A DNA stretch of 64,000 nucleotides from assembly GCA_963457665.1 (NCBI GenBank), contig OY735228.1, positions 2,058,673 through 2,122,672 on the forward strand. The letters are read 5' to 3'. The DNA comes from Thysanoteuthis rhombus (Eukaryota; Mollusca; Cephalopoda; Oegopsida; Thysanoteuthidae). Both the position numbers and the translations under genes were made by a program. The notes below the pieces were generated by a model. It saw only the letters and a list, made by a program, of their open reading frames with translations. It had not been told where the DNA came from and ran no database searches. Each line of letters begins with the position of its first letter. The first letter of the stretch is position 1. This document shows positions 13,289 to 25,936 of the stretch, in pieces.

Positions 13289-15058
13289 TATTGATGGATT
13301 TTCCAAGAGAGAAATCTATCTAATGCTAATTATAAAATATCCCCCCTTATGTATTTATTCACAATCGGATGAAAAAAAATCTGTGTTTATTTTGGTCTCC
13401 GTATGTTGCCGTTATTTTCTCTCAAAGGGTGGCACAATGAGTCAAAGGGTTATTTAGTATACTATAGTACAGTTGGAATTATTACTCTTTGATACCCGTG
13501 GAAAAATTCAGACATATTTGAATTCCTATGAAACAATTTTTCAAGAAAAAAAAAAAAGTAGTGAATTAGTTTCAATTGAAGAGTCCCTAGTTTCAAATGA
13601 TAGGTAGAAGGGGGTGTCCCATTTTTTTCATATTATTTATCTACATAGAAGTTTTGTATCAGACCATTCATAGTGGAAGATCCAGTCAGGATCAAATCCA
13701 TTGATGATGGCTGGCAGGTTTAGCTTGCTGATCATTGCTATAAAATATGTGTTGTGGAGTGTTTTTTTTATATGATCTACTTATTGAAAGCAGTGAAATT
13801 CACTTGTATATGCAACATTTTGGTGGTCAAAGTTCAGTTTACATGTGAGCCAATAGGGGAGATACCTTGGATAATCAGTTATGGTACACCTACTGAATTG
13901 AAATCATGAATCACTTTATTAAAGTATCCACAGTGGCTATGTGCTTCTTGTACCCTTCCTATGACATAAGAAGTCGGCAAGTGTAATAGTGATCCATTGT
14001 AAGATAATCGCCCTGACTCACAGATAGAAATGAGTAGCTATCAATCTGATTAAAATGGAAATTTTTTTGTATTATTGTTCGTCATAGGATCGCAATGAAT
14101 ATAATTTCATTCATTATCAATCAATGAATTAAGATATGGGTCGCCAGGTGTTTCATAAGACCTGATATAAGTTTTAGAAGCACTATTGCTTGCTTTTTAG
14201 TTCTAAAAACATGTTCTAGCTTTCTTTCTCTTTTTTTTCTTTTATTAATATTCATATTCGTTTTGAATGTAAATCACAGTAACACCTGCTTTACATTTTC
14301 TGATTTGTATTGTTATTTTAAGTTGTTTATGTAGCAACATATGTGAACCTTGAAATCCCCAGCTTGATGGCAACAGGTGGGGGAGCCACAGTGTCCTGTG
14401 TTTTGTTGTCTCGTGCTCAATCCGCTTTGGACAGAAAAGGTTGCAATTATAATTTTCAGTTCATTTTTGTATTTAGATTTGTACAAGCAGGGCCTTATTA
14501 TCGATTAGGGTTTCTCATGATATAACCATTTTTTTTGCGGTGGTTTACTTTGAAATATGAACATACATCGACTAACACCCGACATCCGATCACAATGAGT
14601 GCTTAAAACTCATTCATCAAAGATGATGGGAATATCAGTCATTTCAATTCTGACTTGTCTCCAAATGGCAAAAATTCCCTTTACTTTGTTATTATTGCTA
14701 AAGAGGATGCAGTGTATTTGCTGTGTTTGTTTCAAGGAAGAACAGGGAAAGAGAATGTGAAAGAATAGATGCTCCACTGGATTGAGTTAGTGACCTAGTG
14801 AAAGAAATGTAATGGATGACATTTGTTCTTTTCTCTTTGGAAAGGTAAAGAAGTACAATATAGAGGTTTAGCTAAATATGTCTTGTTATCTTGTTGTGTA
14901 GTGTGTATATTTCTCTTCACCATAAAATGATTGACTTGTCTCCATAGTGCCTTGATGCAAGTCAGTAAAGCGAATCTGGAACATAACTAGATTGGTAAGT
15001 TCTGCATTGAGGACTTCAATACATGATGAAGAGTTCTGAAAAACTTGATTTAAAAAAA

Positions 15059-15066
15059 AATTTTTT

Positions 15067-15097
<31 letters not shown>
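15059..15097. repeat. Poly(T) tract
   Basis: Nearly uninterrupted T run of about 35 bases. Similar homopolymer runs lie at 21520-21540 (A), 21583-21604 (T), 50970-50992 (T), 52412-52438 (A) and 58707-58731 (T). Confidence 0.85.
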
Positions 15098-15100
<3 letters not shown>

Positions 15101-15288
15101 CCCTTCTAATTTATTTTCCTGGCGGGAAATAGCCACCGGAGACTATCATTTGCTCTAAGTATCTGTTGTGGTTGTTATTGTTGTCATTGTTTTCTTTTTC
15201 TCAATTTTTTTCTCTTTGTTATTCCTTAATATATTTCATTGAATGAAAGATACTACCTGGGAGGATGGTGAGTTATTGCTGATCTGAT

Positions 15289-15311
15289 ATATATATATAT
15301 ATATATATATT
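15289..15311. repeat. (AT)n microsatellite
   Basis: Short pure AT run. Confidence 0.9.
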
Positions 15312-15479
15312 TATTGTTACGTTTTTAAGTACGAAAACAAGGTACTTCTAAGTTAATGGTTGTTATAAACAACTGATTGCTACTCTCTCACTTTATCTAT
15401 TTTTCAACCATTTTCTGTCAGGAATCTTTTCATTTAAAGGATTTTTCAATCTGTTGCTTTCTCTCTGTAATTGGCACGG

Positions 15480-15690
15480 AAAGCAGAATAGATAGAGTTT
15501 CAGCTGAGGCTGTTTGCGTACACTTAGCACTGATGTCCTCAGGAAAGACCTGAATCCACTTTTCTACTCTGCGATGTGTAAAATAGTAGGGCAGATGAAG
15601 CTGTCCAGTTCTGTGGTTACATGGCATAAAATACAGCTCGGCAGTTGCCACAGCTGGTCCTAACTCTGGTAAAAGAGGAGGGACAGGCAT
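15480..15690 (+). mobile_element. tRNA-derived SINE, family A, partial
   Basis: Carries the family block 'actgatgtcctcaggaaagacctgaatcca', shared with copies at 20345, 28465 and 55605 (+) and at 21725 and 46420 (-). The tRNA-like promoter part is poorly preserved in this copy. Confidence 0.55.
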
Positions 15691-16794
15691 GGGACTGGCG
15701 ATTCTATTCTGTAAAACCATCTAGCTACTAAAACTGTTGCTGAGTGGTTGTAACCTTATGCACCACAAAGAATCTACAATCAAAGTGTAGTATCTGCTTG
15801 CAAGAAAAATATACTCTGCCCAGTTTTGGGAGATCAGTAAGCACCTAGGCAGTGCCTTCCCATTGCACTAAAGGCAAGGGTCGGGCTTACCCTGATGTCT
15901 TGCCACACCTGTTGTGGGGACTGGAGCAATTTTTTTTTTTTTTCTTTTTTTTCTCAGCTTTCTGTACAGAACCCTACATTAAACTGATCTTGTGTCACAT
16001 CTTTCTCTTGTGGTCTTGTGGAGAAGCGAGTAAAGAGGAGTAAGCACAAAATCTACCACTTCCTGTTTGCCTCAACCGAGTTGTATAAATTCAGTTGGAA
16101 GCTTACATCATATTTGTTTAATTTTTTTCTTTCGTTGTTAACTGTTAATACGTCAAGGCTTTGATTCATGTTGGGGGGTTAGGGTTCTGTCCTGTCCGCC
16201 AGAATGAAGTGGGTCACATTGTCTGAGTTTCTTAGTCATTCATTGATTCATATATTTCTTTTCGGTTTGTGAATTGAGAAAAGTAGTAATCGGAGAATAG
16301 TCAATGTTCCGACTTTAATGAAACTAGGTATTATTCTCTTGGCATTTTGCCTAAAATGTATATTTGATACTGTTTTATGTAGAACTAGCAAGATTACTTA
16401 GTATAGTCCAGGATAAAATGACTTGATAACCTTAGCCTTTTGGGGCATGCACATATTTTTTTGAGAAGATGGAGATGTCCGTGGGGGATGAAAAATTTGA
16501 AATCCCCTGCACCGCACTACTGAGTTAGTCACTTGCTCCACTTTTCTCTGTGGTAAATACCCGAGAGTAATGAATGAAATATGGGATCATCTAAATATGA
16601 GCAATATGTGAAAGTATCTGAACAACACTTGAATAGTAAAGGAGTCAGAAATTAGATTTTTAAAGTGTAAAATCTTTTTAATCTTTAAATCTTCAATCGA
16701 CATTGCACTGACCCTCACTTGGAAAAGTATATTATGTTTGTTTACTCTAGTGTGTAATGGCTTGCATTCAATATATATTAAGTCGTAAATTTCA

Positions 16795-17245
16795 ATTCCT
16801 GAAAAGAAAATACAACCAATGTATCCTTCAGATAGTCACCTATGGAGCTGATACATGGAGCCTAACCAAGAGACATACCTGCAAACTGAGAAGCATGCAA
16901 CGTGCTCATTAAGAATTATGCTCAACTTCTCATTGAGAGACCACAAGACTGTACAATAGATCAGGGAGAAAATAAGAGTCTGATGTCATTGAATCCATCA
17001 GAAAACTCAAATGTCAATGGGCTGGTCATGTTGCTAGAACGGCAGACAACCGCTGGATATCACAACTCACAACATGGGTCCCCAGAGATTGCATGCAGAA
17101 CCGAGCTTAGTAGAAGACTATATGGGAAGACGAACTAGACAAGTCCAGAAGGTACTGGCTCTGCGATGCCCATGATAGAGAGGCCTGATGAATCCTGGGG
17201 AAGGTCTCTGTCCAACAATGGATGATGAAAGACATGATTACGATG
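16795..17245 (+). pseudogene. Reverse transcriptase C-terminal remnant of a non-LTR retrotransposon
   Basis: Conceptual translation, with frame breaks, reads IVTYGADTWSLTKR, then RKLKCQWAGHVARTADNRW, then a tail containing 'gatgatgaaagac'. This order (TYGAETW, then KWQWAGHVAR, then a Gly/Arg-rich end) is typical of the C-terminal part of endonuclease/reverse transcriptase proteins of animal non-LTR elements. The catalytic part of the polymerase is absent. The copy is 5'-truncated and carries frameshifts and stops, so it is dead. Related tails lie at 1835, 22030, 30085 and 34270. Confidence 0.75.
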
Positions 17246-17848
17246 AGTTCCCCATGATAATTCTGTTGGTGAGAAGCTTGTATATATCTTAACGTATTAT
17301 GTGACCTCTCCTTTACAGCTGAATGTATGTGGTAGGTGATGATGCAAAGTGAATTAACATGGCAGCTCATTCTAACCTAGTAATTCAGAACATGGGCGTA
17401 TGCTCCGCAAGGGGGCGATTTAAATAAAGAAGGGGATGCAATTCGGAATTTCTGTGTGAAGAACAAAAAGAATTCTGTAGCTTGAAACAGTCTTGTTGAT
17501 GTTCGACCAGTTTATTTCTAATTATAAAATACTTTTAATTACTAAGCATACTATAGATTCTGTAGTTACCGATGTTAATTCATTAGAATTGTTGGGTATA
17601 AAAATGATGAGGTGATTGCATTGTTTCTACTGAAGTTGGCACAATGGAAAAATTACAAAAAATTTGGTCAGTCCAAAAATTCTTATACCAGTATCTTTTT
17701 TATAAAGAATTTGTCTCAATATATACCATGATTGAATTTTTTTTACATAGTAAGGAGGACATCAAATCTTTTGTGCTATTCGGATGAGACATGGATTAAA
17801 AAAGGTTGAGAATCAATGTTCTAACCCGAGTAAGTATATATCTATGTA

Positions 17849-18999
17849 CACAGATGAGCCAAAACATAACCAGCTATACGTGGCAAGAATGACAGCTACT
17901 GTCTGGTAGCAATAGCATGTGTTGGGGTCAGAGGTATATAAGCATGTAAGCTGGCCTCAAGTGCTTCATTTTCTTGTGTTGAATGCCCCAATAGTTGACA
18001 AGGAGAAAGGTTTGAGTGACTTCGAAGAAGGACAAATTATTTCCGGAAATCTAGGTCAGAGCATTTCTGAAAACGCACAACTGGGGGATACTCGCATTCA
18101 GATGTGGTTAGTACGTATCAGAAGTTGTTTGAAGAAGGGGAAAAAAATCACTAATTGCTGTTGAGGTGGCCTAGACTTATCTATGTAAAAAGTGGACAGA
18201 GGCTTTCCCACCAAGTACAAGCTAACAGAAAGGCTACTGCGGCAGTCATGATAGATAGCTTCAGTCAAGGTTCACAGAAGGAATGCGCCACAGCTTGCAT
18301 TCATTGATCTTTGCTGTATACAGGGTTGTGTGGCCGTAGGTCAGTCAGAGTACCCAAGCTAACCAATGGGTGTGAAAGTGTCAGAACTGGACCTTGTATC
18401 AATGGAAGGTTTTGGTCAGCCGATTCTCCTGAATAAAGTGGATGGCAAAGTAGGTCTGCATCATTATCCTGGAGAAGAGATGGCACCAGAATAACAAATC
18501 ATTGGAGGTAGTGTTATGGTTTGGGCTACATTCTTCTGAGAAACATGTGGAAGGTACTTTTGTTTTTGTGTGCTAATCTTCCACAACATTATTGAAGACC
18601 AGGTACTCCTATTCATTCCAATGATTCTTTAAGATGGGTGTGGCATCTTTCATCTGGATGATGCACTCATCCACCCTGCAGGAGTTGCACTGGAATGTTC
18701 TCGGGAACAAAGAAGTGACTTCACTGTGTTGCCCTGTCTATCAAACTCCCCTGATCCCAATCCCATTTAGCACTTATTGGTTTGTGTTGGAGCAGCAAGT
18801 TGTCTCCACAGAACCTGTGCCACTTGAATTGCAACTGTTGAAGAACCTGCTGTAAACATCCTGGTCCCAGATTTAAAAAAAAAACCTGTAGAGATGTCTT
18901 TTAGAGTACATGCTTATTAGAATAAGAGTAGTTTTGCTGACACGTGAGGGGGTCAACACCTTAATAGGCAGGTAGTCATAGTGTTTTGGTTTATCCATG
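17849..18999 (+). mobile_element. Tc1/mariner-like transposon, near full length, inactive
   Basis: The ends are inverted repeats: CACAGATGAGCCAAAACAT on the left and, read inward on the right, CATGGATAAACCAAAACAC. Each is flanked by TA (17847-17848 and 19000-19001), the Tc1/mariner target site. Total length is about 1.15 kb, usual for a single-gene Tc1 element. A transposase relic lies inside. Numerous frameshifts and stops show it is a fossil. Confidence 0.85.
17919..18860 (+). pseudogene. Tc1-like transposase pseudogene
   Basis: The N-terminal part reads KEKGLSDFEEGQIISGNL (about 18001-18055), matching the helix-turn-helix start of Tc1-type transposases. Further fragments in shifting frames are LSHQVQANRKATAAV (about 18205-18250), a VLWFGL piece like the usual 'VMVWGCF' block (about 18515), and NSPDPNPI (about 18748-18771), which matches the conserved SPDLNPIEHLW motif holding the second catalytic acid. 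Internal stops, frameshifts and a stop right after PNPI rule out function. The order and spacing fit a single decayed gene. Confidence 0.8.
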
Positions 19000-19504
19000 T
19001 AGAGTGTTGGCTCATGGCAAGTAAATTAATGTTGCTATAATTGTTCCAGCAAATCAAGTGAGCATATACAAGGATTCGGCCGTTCATAAGTAGTAAATCA
19101 CTGGAGAGTGGAAGTACTGTACGTAGCTGGTAATTAATTGATACAAAATATTATATTCATGTATTTTGTAAATCCTAAGAATTTTAGCTCTTGATTCTTG
19201 TGCAAAATTTCTTACATTTATGAAAATGGTTCTTCACAATAGGTTTCTCTAAGGGGGGGGGTCTAAACCACTTGATCCTCAAACTTTTTCAAATCATGGT
19301 GCCCTTGAAGTATGAGGATTTTTTTTTTTTCCACGTCACCCATCAATCAGAACATACTGAACAATCATGTTCATGTGATTAGATAAGGTGGAAAAAATGA
19401 TAAATTCAGTAGAAACAATCTTGTATAGGATCGCAGAGAATCTACAGTTACTTCCATAACCTGTACCAATCATCCATGTTAGGTGTTGTAAATTAATTCA
19501 ACTA

Positions 19505-19649
19505 GGAATAGCTATAGAATAGACAAGTCTGATTGCCGCAGGTTCAAATTCCACTCCTACTTCCATTCTGACTGACTGATTACTCCAACTTCTGTATTCT
19601 ATGTAGGATAAATGAATTTGTGGGTGTATAAGACTTGTCTGTTCAGCTT

Positions 19650-19690
<41 letters not shown>
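19505..19690 (+). mobile_element. tRNA-derived SINE with (TA)n tail
   Basis: The near-perfect box B GGTTCAAATTCC (about 19541-19552) follows a tRNA-like segment, and the unit ends in a TA microsatellite (about 19654-19682). The TA tail is also used by the hammerhead-bearing SINEs near 29 and 34 kb. Confidence 0.5.
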
Positions 19691-19691
<1 letters not shown>

Positions 19692-19795
19692 TTGGTTTAA
19701 TGCAATTTGATAGTTTACTGCCCTAAATTAGGTGAGGGTTGTTCTTGTTATAGGACATGTAGAAGTCAACTAGTATGTCTTTCAGGCTATATCTT

Positions 19796-20284
19796 TTTCC
19801 TCTCTCTTCTTTTTTTCCTCTCTCTTCTTTTTTTCCTCTCTCTTCTTTTTTTCCTCTCTCTTCTTTTTTTCCTCTCTCTTCTTTTTTTCCTCTCTCTTCT
19901 TTTTTTCCTCTCTCTTCTTTTTTTCCTCTCTCTTCTTTTTTTCCTCTCTCTTCTTTTTTTCCTCTCTCTTCTTTTTTTCCTCTCTCTTCTTTTTTTCCTC
20001 TCTCTTCTTTTTTTCCTCTCTCTTCTTTTTTTCCTCTCTCTTCTTTTTTTCCTCTCTCTTCTTTTTTTCCTCTCTCTTCTTTTTTTCCTCTCTCTTCTTT
20101 TTTTCCTCTCTCTTCTTTTTTTCCTCTCTCTTCTTTTTTTCCTCTCTCTTCTTTTTTTCCTCTCTCTTCTTTTTTTCCTCTCTCTTCTTTTTTTCCTCTC
20201 TCTTCTTTTTTTCCTCTCTCTTCTTTTTTTCCTCTCTCTTCTTTTTTTCCTCTCTCTTCTTTTTTTCCTCTCTCTTCTTTTTCA
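19796..20284. repeat. Perfect 18-bp pyrimidine minisatellite, about 27 copies
   Basis: The unit CCTCTCTCTTCTTTTTTT repeats without visible change for about 490 bp. All bases on the + strand are pyrimidines. Because 18 is a multiple of three, all three + frames and one - frame stay open and translate to six-residue repeats. These are not genes. Perfect identity implies very recent expansion or correction. Confidence 0.95.
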
Positions 20285-20344
20285 TGATGGAGATGAAAGT
20301 TTTGTTTATCTCCTCTTAGTATTTTCTGGTTCCTTAAGGGCTGC

Positions 20345-20635
20345 AGGGAGGTGCAGGTGGCCTAACGGTTAATGGCACAGCAAATGGAATTTGCGAATGG
20401 AGTTCAAACTCTGGCTGGAACGGTTTGCACTAATGTCCTTAGGAAAAGCATGAATCCTCTTCTTCCCTCCTCCCCCAGCAAAGGTTAAAAAGCTGGATGG
20501 TTGGAGTCTTTTAGCTCTGTGAGACAGTCTATCTTGGCCGTTGGGCTAGCACCTCTTCCCCTATAAAAGCTCACATTTGCTGTAAACAATGATGGGTTGC
20601 CATGGACCATCCCCAAAAAAGCAACAAAAACCGTA
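20345..20635 (+). mobile_element. tRNA-derived SINE, family A, best-preserved copy
   Basis: The 5' part 'gtggcctaacggttaatggc' resembles a tRNA box A region, and 'gagttcaaactct' resembles box B. The family block 'gcactaatgtccttaggaaaagcatgaatcc' follows, then a 3' part ending 'gcaacaaaaaccgtaaca'. About 290 bp. Confidence 0.7.
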
Positions 20636-20929
20636 ACATCATGCATTGTAAAACATAGGAAGCAACTAGGTTTTGTGTTAGTGTTTCATATGCCACAATG
20701 CTGAGAAGCCATTTAAGCAACACATCTTAATTACTCTGTTAATTACATTGACTATTCTGCATTTTTTTTAATTGTGTCATCTGAAATACTCATTAATTGT
20801 ATTATCAATTATCCTTTAGGTCGTAACTCATTTTGCATCTAACTATGTCAACTATTTCGTGTCTCGGTTTTATATTATATTTAGAATATGAATGCAGCGC
20901 AGTATTCCTGTTACATTCTGAATATAGTA

Positions 20930-21150
20930 GACTCCTGTGGTAACGGTACTTGTTCTAACGGCTATGACATACATATTTTAATGGCACGTTTGTTTTTTCT
21001 CTATTCTTGCAAGACTATTGTTGAAGATTAATTTGCAGCAACAGCTCATGAAGATTTCAGTGCATTATTTTGAAAACTAGAATTAGTGACCCTTAAAAAA
21101 AATGCTGTATCACAGAAAAAAATTCAGAAGAAACTTTGGCCTATACAAGG
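20930..21150. mobile_element. Unclassified dispersed repeat
   Basis: 'agtagactcctgtggtaacggtacttgttctaacgg' has a counterpart at about 7770-7830 ('agactcctgttattacggcacc'). This suggests the end of a short DNA element. No matching right end was identified. Confidence 0.3.
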
Positions 21151-21724
21151 TATTTCCTAAGAATTTACTGATTTGTTCAATAAACAATTACATACCACCA
21201 TGTAAACGGTTGGCATAATTACCTTTTTCTCTTTCCATTCTGTTTGCAGACCTGTAACCCGTATGTGGGGCAAAAGACTTTGAATGAGTTATAAAAATTC
21301 ATTTTGGTCTGTACTTTTTGGTTTCTCATTAGTGATACACTTACATTCTGACGGCATTCATTATAATTCTTGAACCCCGAGGGTGCTGTAAGAAGAGAAA
21401 CCAACTATAATCTGTATATACTCACATTTATAGTTTAAGTTGGTTCACTCTTCTGAAACAAAATAAGTTAGGGGTAATTCATTTTGAATTGGTTGATTGG
21501 GGTCATGGGGGCAGATTACAAAAAAAAAAAAAAAAAAAAAGTTGGGGGGGGAAGGTGGCGATGACGGTCTGGTAGTTGTGTCTTTTTTTTTTTTTTTTTT
21601 TTTTCCAAATTTATTAAGCAATTTTTTTGTAATTCACTTCCAGCTTGATAGGCCGATCAGTTTCATTTTGGGCCCTGCTAACAGTACATTTTTTTAATGT
21701 TGTTCCCTATGCTATCTGTTGCCT

Positions 21725-21965
21725 GCTCCTCATGATGCTGGTCAAGGGGTTAAATTTTCCATTTCATAGACTGCTTGCCAATCAAGGCTGAAGAGCAATC
21801 TAATCTTCTATTGTCCAAAGCAAGAGAGACAAGAAATGGATTCATTCCTTTTCCCAAAGGCATTAATGTGAAATGAATGAGAACTCTCTCAGCTGGAGTT
21901 TAAACTTAGTCTGCCGATTCTATTTTCTATGCTGCTCACTGCCAAGCCATCTGTACATGTCTGCA
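21725..21965 (-). mobile_element. tRNA-derived SINE, family A
   Basis: On the minus strand it reads 'ggcagtgagcagcatag...cattaatgcctttgggaaaaggaatgaatcc', matching the family block of the 20345 copy, with a degenerate tRNA-like 5' end. Confidence 0.6.
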
Positions 21966-22029
21966 AGAAGTATTACCTGTCAAAAAACTTTTTTCTTTTA
22001 AAAAAACCCATTTTCACTTGATATTTATG

Positions 22030-22365
22030 TACTTCATGTAGTCACCTATGGAGCTGAAACATGGAACCTAACCAAAAGACTGGCTCTCAAACTAAGAATC
22101 AAGCTATGTGCGAAAGAAAGGATCATGCTTAACATCGCATGGAAATACAAGATAGTATAGTTAATTTGAGGAAAAACAGGAGTTATTGAATCCTTTAGAA
22201 AACTCAAATGGCAATGGGCAGGCCATGTTATAAGAATGGTTGACAACTGCGGGAGATTATGAATTCCCCAGAGATCATATGCAAAATTGTGACTGGCAAA
22301 AAATGAGATGTGCTGAAGAAGAGGAAGGTTGATATCCATCATTGGTCATTAAAATACCACTGCTG
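22030..22365 (+). pseudogene. Reverse transcriptase C-terminal remnant
   Basis: 'gtcacctatggagctgaaacatggaacctaaccaaaagac' gives VTYGAETWNLTKR, and 'aaactcaaatggcaatgggcaggccatgtt' gives KLKWQWAGHV. Frameshifts and stops break the remainder. It is the same family end as at 16795-17245 and is 5'-truncated. Confidence 0.75.
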
Positions 22366-24974
22366 ATATTGAATGTTGACTTAATTCTATGCTCTTCAAT
22401 TTTTTTTGTACTCTTTTGTATTCAATAACTACACAATTTTAGTTTTTGACCTTGAACAAAACCTTGAAGCCTAAGAAATTACACCCAAGTTTATAGTTTC
22501 CATAGGGCTGTGAGCACATCGGGGTGCACACACCTGTTTTCGAAACTAGTGCACAAATGACTTCAAATTCTGTTGAAAGCTTACTGAGTGTTTCTTGTGG
22601 AATATTGTTTCAAAAGTGCATATATACTTTTATCAGAGGAAAAAAAAACCTGAACAATATAGGATTTTTGTGCTGCCTAACGACGAAAAAATTTGAGGGG
22701 ACATTACATTTCAGAGCATGTTATAATAATGCAGTTTTTTTTTTCAAACATGTTTTTAAAGCACCATAAGTAAATAATGGCTCATTGTATTAAACAAGCT
22801 CAAAGAATTATGGATTTGTTATGGACTTTGTATGTTATCAAACATTTTGTAAATCCTCTGGAAATGTTTTTATGATGCTTGATTTCCCAAGAGAGGGCAT
22901 TGTTTGATGAAACAAAATATCCTATTTCATACTTCCTCTCAATATAGATTTCCTACTTAGTTTGGACGTCTGGTACAACTCTTTGAAGGATGGGGGATAA
23001 AAGCCTCTAATTCCAACCCTGTTATATGATTGTCATTTCTCCTGTGGGGAAGGTACTGCACTCTCCATCATTTGTAGTGCAAGCAAGTACTATCCATCGT
23101 ATTATCTAGATGGTACACTTGATGGTGGGCTGGGAAATATGACCAGACCCCGGGGAGACACAACAGAGTGAGTAATAACAAATAATCATAGTCTTTTATG
23201 TGGGAACATTAAATTAGGGTTACATAAAACAATTAAACTGCACCACTATTCCTTATTGACTATTAGCAGGGATATCAAGTATTGCCCGACAGAAAAAATA
23301 ACTTCAAATATAACTAATAATGGAAAACAAATTATATTTTATAAAGTTTCCATGAAATTAAATGTTTTATTTCGGACAATTTTCTTCTGTGCTCACTCCC
23401 ATTTTGAGTTAAATATTGTAGTTATATTGTAAATAGAAGTACCCCCTCCGAAAAACTTGAACATTAATTGTTCTCAAAAGTGACAAGTTATCTGAGGAAA
23501 TGTAGGCCATGTGGATTGAAAGCATGAAAAATTACTTGCAAAAATAATTCTATTTCATTTTTTTTCTAATATTTGATCAAAATTGATATTTGTGCATGAG
23601 TCTGCCTATGAGTGTGAAGAGGACACCTCATATGAGAAAAAAGTATGCAGAAGTACTCAAACTTCCAAAATGCCCATCTGCATATTCAATTAAACCAGGT
23701 CTTGGCTGGATGCTCTGTGTTGTGTAGGAAGGAATATATTAAATGATATCTTTTACTGTGTTATCAAATTGCTGGGAATAAAAGAAAAGTAAAAATATTT
23801 TGAAATATTTCTAAATTCATAAAACATACATGGGTAAATAAAAGGAAAATATTGAAATAATACTGTGAAAAAGTAAATGTTAATACAAAAATTATCAATT
23901 GAAAAATGTTGAATAATCATTATCTTATTGGGCATTATATATATTTATCTGTTAAAAGCCTTTTGAAAGACAAATGTCCAATTTTTTTTTTTTTTTAATT
24001 TTTGCTCTTTTTTTCTTTTTTTTTCTGTTTTGTGAAATTTATGGAAAATGAGTTGTCTCTCTTGCATTCATCTTATGAAAATAAAAAATGACCCCATAGC
24101 CCATTATCTTTGTTGTGAATAGATATGCCCCTATACCCAATATCTGCTTCCTGGGTGTAAAATTATGCCTCAATTGCTTCAATTGGCTAGACCTTGAATG
24201 ATTTCCAAGGTCAACCACATTTGGCCAGTGTCCTCGGCTGTGAAAGATGCAAAATTAACTTCTGGATACTTTGGACGGAAAGTCAGGACCCAGTTCAGCA
24301 TCACAGTTACATGGTTGATAGAGTACCCCTGTAAAACCTTTGAAAAATCACCCATCATTTTCCGTTGTGAAAAAAGGTATTGCTATGCGAAATTTCAGCT
24401 TCTTACATGCAAAATTGTGGCCTTTATATGTATAATTCCAACTTGATACTCTCTTGTGGGAGGATAAATGGTGTGTTCGCTACCCCCATCAGACGTCCAT
24501 ACGACTAAGTAAAATTTGGAGTCTATTGACGTATGATGGAGGAAGGCATGATAATTAACTCATGTTTTTTAGTGGAAAAAATTTGGGGGTTTGGAAATGA
24601 GTTTATAAATCAGCTACAAGGAATTAAATTTTACCTACCAAAGTATAACAACATGGATATAACATCCAGTCACAGATATCATTGTTGGACGTATGACTTT
24701 TGCCAGTGATGTGGTACCAATTTAAGAATAGGTGACCAGGATTTGCCTAACATAATGACTGGGGACTATAAGAACTGTAGTGTTTATGGTTTTTAGATTG
24801 AGTACCTTAGATTTTGGTGATAAAAACCGAATTTCAGTTTGAATTCAATTGTTTTAGCTTCTATTGGTGGTATAAGACTGTCTCCAAACTACCAAACCAT
24901 ACCATACAACTGATACCAATACAATGAATTAAATACCTTGAATGTATTACCAGTAATAAGGTAATAACTTAATG

Positions 24975-25556
24975 CAGGGTCTCTTAATATTACCTCTTGA
25001 CTGGGTGGTGAGCAACTTTGCAGAAAATGATGGGCTTCTTGAAATTTTGGTTGTCAGTACAGGATTTTGAGTATTTAAGTCTGTAATTGACAATGAAGAA
25101 ATAGTCAACATCAAAATTTTCTATTGTCAAGTATTTAAGTCTGTAATTGACAATGAAGAAATAGTCAACATCAAAATTTTCTATTGTCAAGTATTTAAGT
25201 CTGTAATTGACAATGAAGAAATAGTCAACATCAAAATTTTCTATTGTCAAGTATTTAAGTCTGTAATTGACAATGAAGAAATAGTCAACATCAAAATTCT
25301 CTATTGTCAATTTACCAGTGATATTGCACATTACATAAACCCAATGTGTCTTCGCCAGCTGTGTCTCACCAGACAAGGGTATCGCATTAAAATTAAAACC
25401 AACATGTGTGTGCCAAACATTCAATGCTACCACTTAACATTACTTTCCTTGAAGAAACAGTGGAAGTTTGGTATCCATTTCAATATTCAGGTGGGCGGTG
25501 GAAAAATCTTTCATTTGAAAGTGGGCGGTGACGCTAAAAAAAGTTGAGAACTCCTG
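24975..25556. mobile_element. Possible hAT-type non-autonomous element holding a tandem array
   Basis: The right edge 'aaagttgagaactcctgcc' is, inverted, a 'ggcaggagttctcaacttt' end of the kind found on hAT elements. The left edge near 24975 ('gcagggtctcttaat') is a weak match to it. A second 'gtgggcggtg' phrase occurs twice near the right end. The 60-bp array lies inside. Target-site duplication not established. Confidence 0.4.
25071..25310. repeat. 60-bp tandem array, exactly four units
   Basis: Four 60-bp units starting GTATTTAAGTCTGTAATTGA. They are identical apart from one T-to-C near the end of the fourth. Each unit contains TTGACAAT and its reverse complement ATTGTCAA, which could form a hairpin. 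As 60 is divisible by three, a minus-strand frame stays open through all four (20-residue repeat) within a 147-codon open frame, 24990-25433. I do not call it a gene. Confidence 0.95.
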
Positions 25557-25936
25557 CCTTGACGTATACCTGTAAATTGAATAGCAGGTATGTTACTAGT
25601 GGAGTAAATAATGAGGTAAATACCGTGTGTAGACTATTGTCTGTAGTTGTAGTTCAACCAAGGTCGGTGATAGAATTGTTTACCTGCTGTATGTTGTATT
25701 GACCGAGATATTGTGGTATTAGTTCAACTGGGGTCAACAACAGATTTGTTTATGTGATATGTGTTCTGTTCTGAAAAGGCAATTCAGGTTAACAGTCCAA
25801 TAAAATTTCAACTGATTTAATTACTCTAGGGACTTATCTTTTTAGAAATGTAAATATTTTTCGTGTCCAAATGATATTTTACAGAGATTTCATGATATTC
25901 AATGAAGAGGATGTTGATTTACTTAAATAGAATATT

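Noticed and set aside
19707-20372. 221-codon open frame of repeating FFLSLL, and shadows in other frames
   Set aside because: Produced by an 18-bp satellite whose unit length is divisible by three; no unique protein sequence.
25071-25310. CRISPR-like array
   Set aside because: Units are contiguous 60-bp copies without unique spacers, in a eukaryotic intron.
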